Shown here: piece after piece, positions 19,402 through 20,228 of the stretch | Position numbering within the stretch: the first letter of the stretch is position 1 | Layout: each line of letters begins with the position of its first letter | Origin: UBA668 sp043721915 | Lineage (GTDB): Bacteria; Actinomycetota; Acidimicrobiia; Acidimicrobiales; Ilumatobacteraceae | Length of the DNA stretch: 20,228 bases | Assembly (NCBI GenBank): GCA_043721915.1 | Contig: JAYSPV010000083.1 | Coordinates: 1 to 20,228, forward strand | Reading direction: 5' to 3' | The notes under the pieces: model-generated | Told to the model about the DNA's origin: nothing | The model's input: the letters and a program-made list of their open reading frames with translations, nothing else | Database searches by the model: none | Program-made: the position numbers and the translations under genes

Positions 19402-20228
19402 TCACCCCGTCAGCACCGTGCTCCGGCAGGGGCCGGCGTTGCACGGGTTGGTGAGCTCGCCCGTGAACAGGAAGGTCAGCGCCTGCTGCAACACCATTGG
19501 CTCGCTGCTGCCGGCGCCGTGCGGGTCCTGGCCGTACTCGGGTTCGGTCGGCGGCAGGTTCACCGTCAGCGGCGCAGGCGTGCCGTAGTCCCACAACACG
19601 ACGATGCCGTTGGTCGGGGCCGCCGGATCGAACGGGTCGAGGCCCCAGTGCGGTGTCACGTCGCGGCTGCGGCCCGCGGCGATGATCGGCACACGGGTGG
19701 TGGCGCCGATCGTGCGCGCCAACACCTCGGTGGACACGTTGGCCACCTGATGATCACCGAACGCCTGCACCAGCAGCACCTGCTTGGCCTCGAAGCCGGG
19801 GTACGGCGAGGCACTCAGGTGCTGCGCGTAGCCGTTGTTCTCGCCTCGATCCCACAGCATCTGGATCAGCTGCAGCGTAAGCACACGATCAACCGGATCG
19901 GTGTAGGCGACATCGAAGATGGCCTGGAACTGCGGCCAGTCGCTGGAACGGGGGAGCAGTAGCGAGTAGTTGATGCCCGGCACGCCCAGCACCACGCGTG
20001 ACCACTCTGTGCTCACCGCACTGGCGGCCCCACCGAGGATGCCGCCCTGGCTGTTGCCGACGAACTGCGTGTCGCCGACGGCGATCACCGGCGAGCCGTC
20101 GGCGTCCTGGAAGGCGGGGTCACCGGCGAAGCCCTGCGGGTCGTTGAGCAGTCGTCCGAGGAACTGCTGGTTGAGCAACCCCTGCTGCATCCGATCGGCC
20201 TGCTGGTTGAAGTTCGACAGATCACCGA
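19402..20228 (-). CDS. Alpha/beta hydrolase, C-terminal part (5' end outside window)
   Basis: The frame is open to the right edge; 274 residues are visible. The internal Met at 20190 is not the start because the frame continues upstream without a stop. The nucleophile elbow GNSQGG puts the candidate Ser codon at 20052-20050. A candidate acid is the Asp in FGDHQV (codon near 19755-19753) and a candidate His is in DPHGAG (near 19520), giving a plausible lipase/esterase triad. Two cysteines near the C-terminus (PCNAGPC) may form a disulfide, hinting at an exported protein. The substrate is unknown. The stop is 6 nt from the peroxiredoxin stop on the other strand, leaving no room for a separate terminator. 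Confidence 0.85.
   Translation of the reverse strand, partial: GDLSNFNQQADRMQQGLLNQQFLGRLLNDPQGFAGDPAFQDADGSPVIAVGDTQFVGNSQGGILGGAASAVSTEWSRVVLGVPGINYSLLLPRSSDWPQFQAIFDVAYTDPVDRVLTLQLIQMLWDRGENNGYAQHLSASPYPGFEAKQVLLVQAFGDHQVANVSTEVLARTIGATTRVPIIAAGRSRDVTPHWGLDPFDPAAPTNGIVVLWDYGTPAPLTVNLPPTEPEYGQDPHGAGSSEPMVLQQALTFLFTGELTNPCNAGPCRSTVLTG

Overview
The window is high-GC, densely coded bacterial chromosome of actinobacterial type. A PimA-like mannosyltransferase, the linked order pimA ... pdxS-pdxT-yebC, and TANNNT boxes 6-7 nt upstream of ATG codons with no Shine-Dalgarno sequence (leaderless-type starts) all point to Actinobacteria. An Acidimicrobiia-like source is my best guess, but it is inference only.

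Left half, minus strand (11382 down to 1 and beyond): seven genes run in one direction and every junction overlaps by 1 or 4 nt (ATGA, GTGA or TGATG). In transcription order they encode a secreted, membrane-anchored protein of 706 aa, an ABC ATPase, an ABC-2 type permease, a membrane protein with a Gly/Gln/Glu-rich tail, a MoxR AAA+ ATPase, a DUF58 protein, and a very large VWA protein that runs off the left edge. The last is one uninterrupted frame of 1322 visible codons with two BatA-like/VWA modules fused head to tail, three intact MIDAS motifs and an amidotransferase-like domain. MoxR, DUF58 and VWA proteins are known partners in chaperone-like or envelope-associated systems. Coupling them to an ABC-2 exporter suggests one envelope machine of unknown substrate.

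Middle, plus strand (11457-15294): a PimA-like glycosyltransferase starts 74 nt from the divergent operon. It is followed by lemA, an htpX-like M48 protease and a DUF3048 (YerB-like) lipoprotein. The last two are translationally coupled.

Accessory strip (15295-16649): a VapBC-type toxin-antitoxin pair (the toxin overlaps the antitoxin stop with a TTG start), a possible remnant of an insertion-sequence end, and a small helix-turn-helix-type gene broken by two frameshifts.

Right, plus strand (16650-19395): pdxS and pdxT (the two subunits of PLP synthase), a YebC/PmpR-family protein, and a single-cysteine peroxiredoxin overlapping yebC. A convergent alpha/beta hydrolase gene (minus strand, 5' end outside the window) ends 6 nt from the peroxiredoxin stop. 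No tRNA, rRNA, CRISPR array, intact transposase or replication origin was seen.
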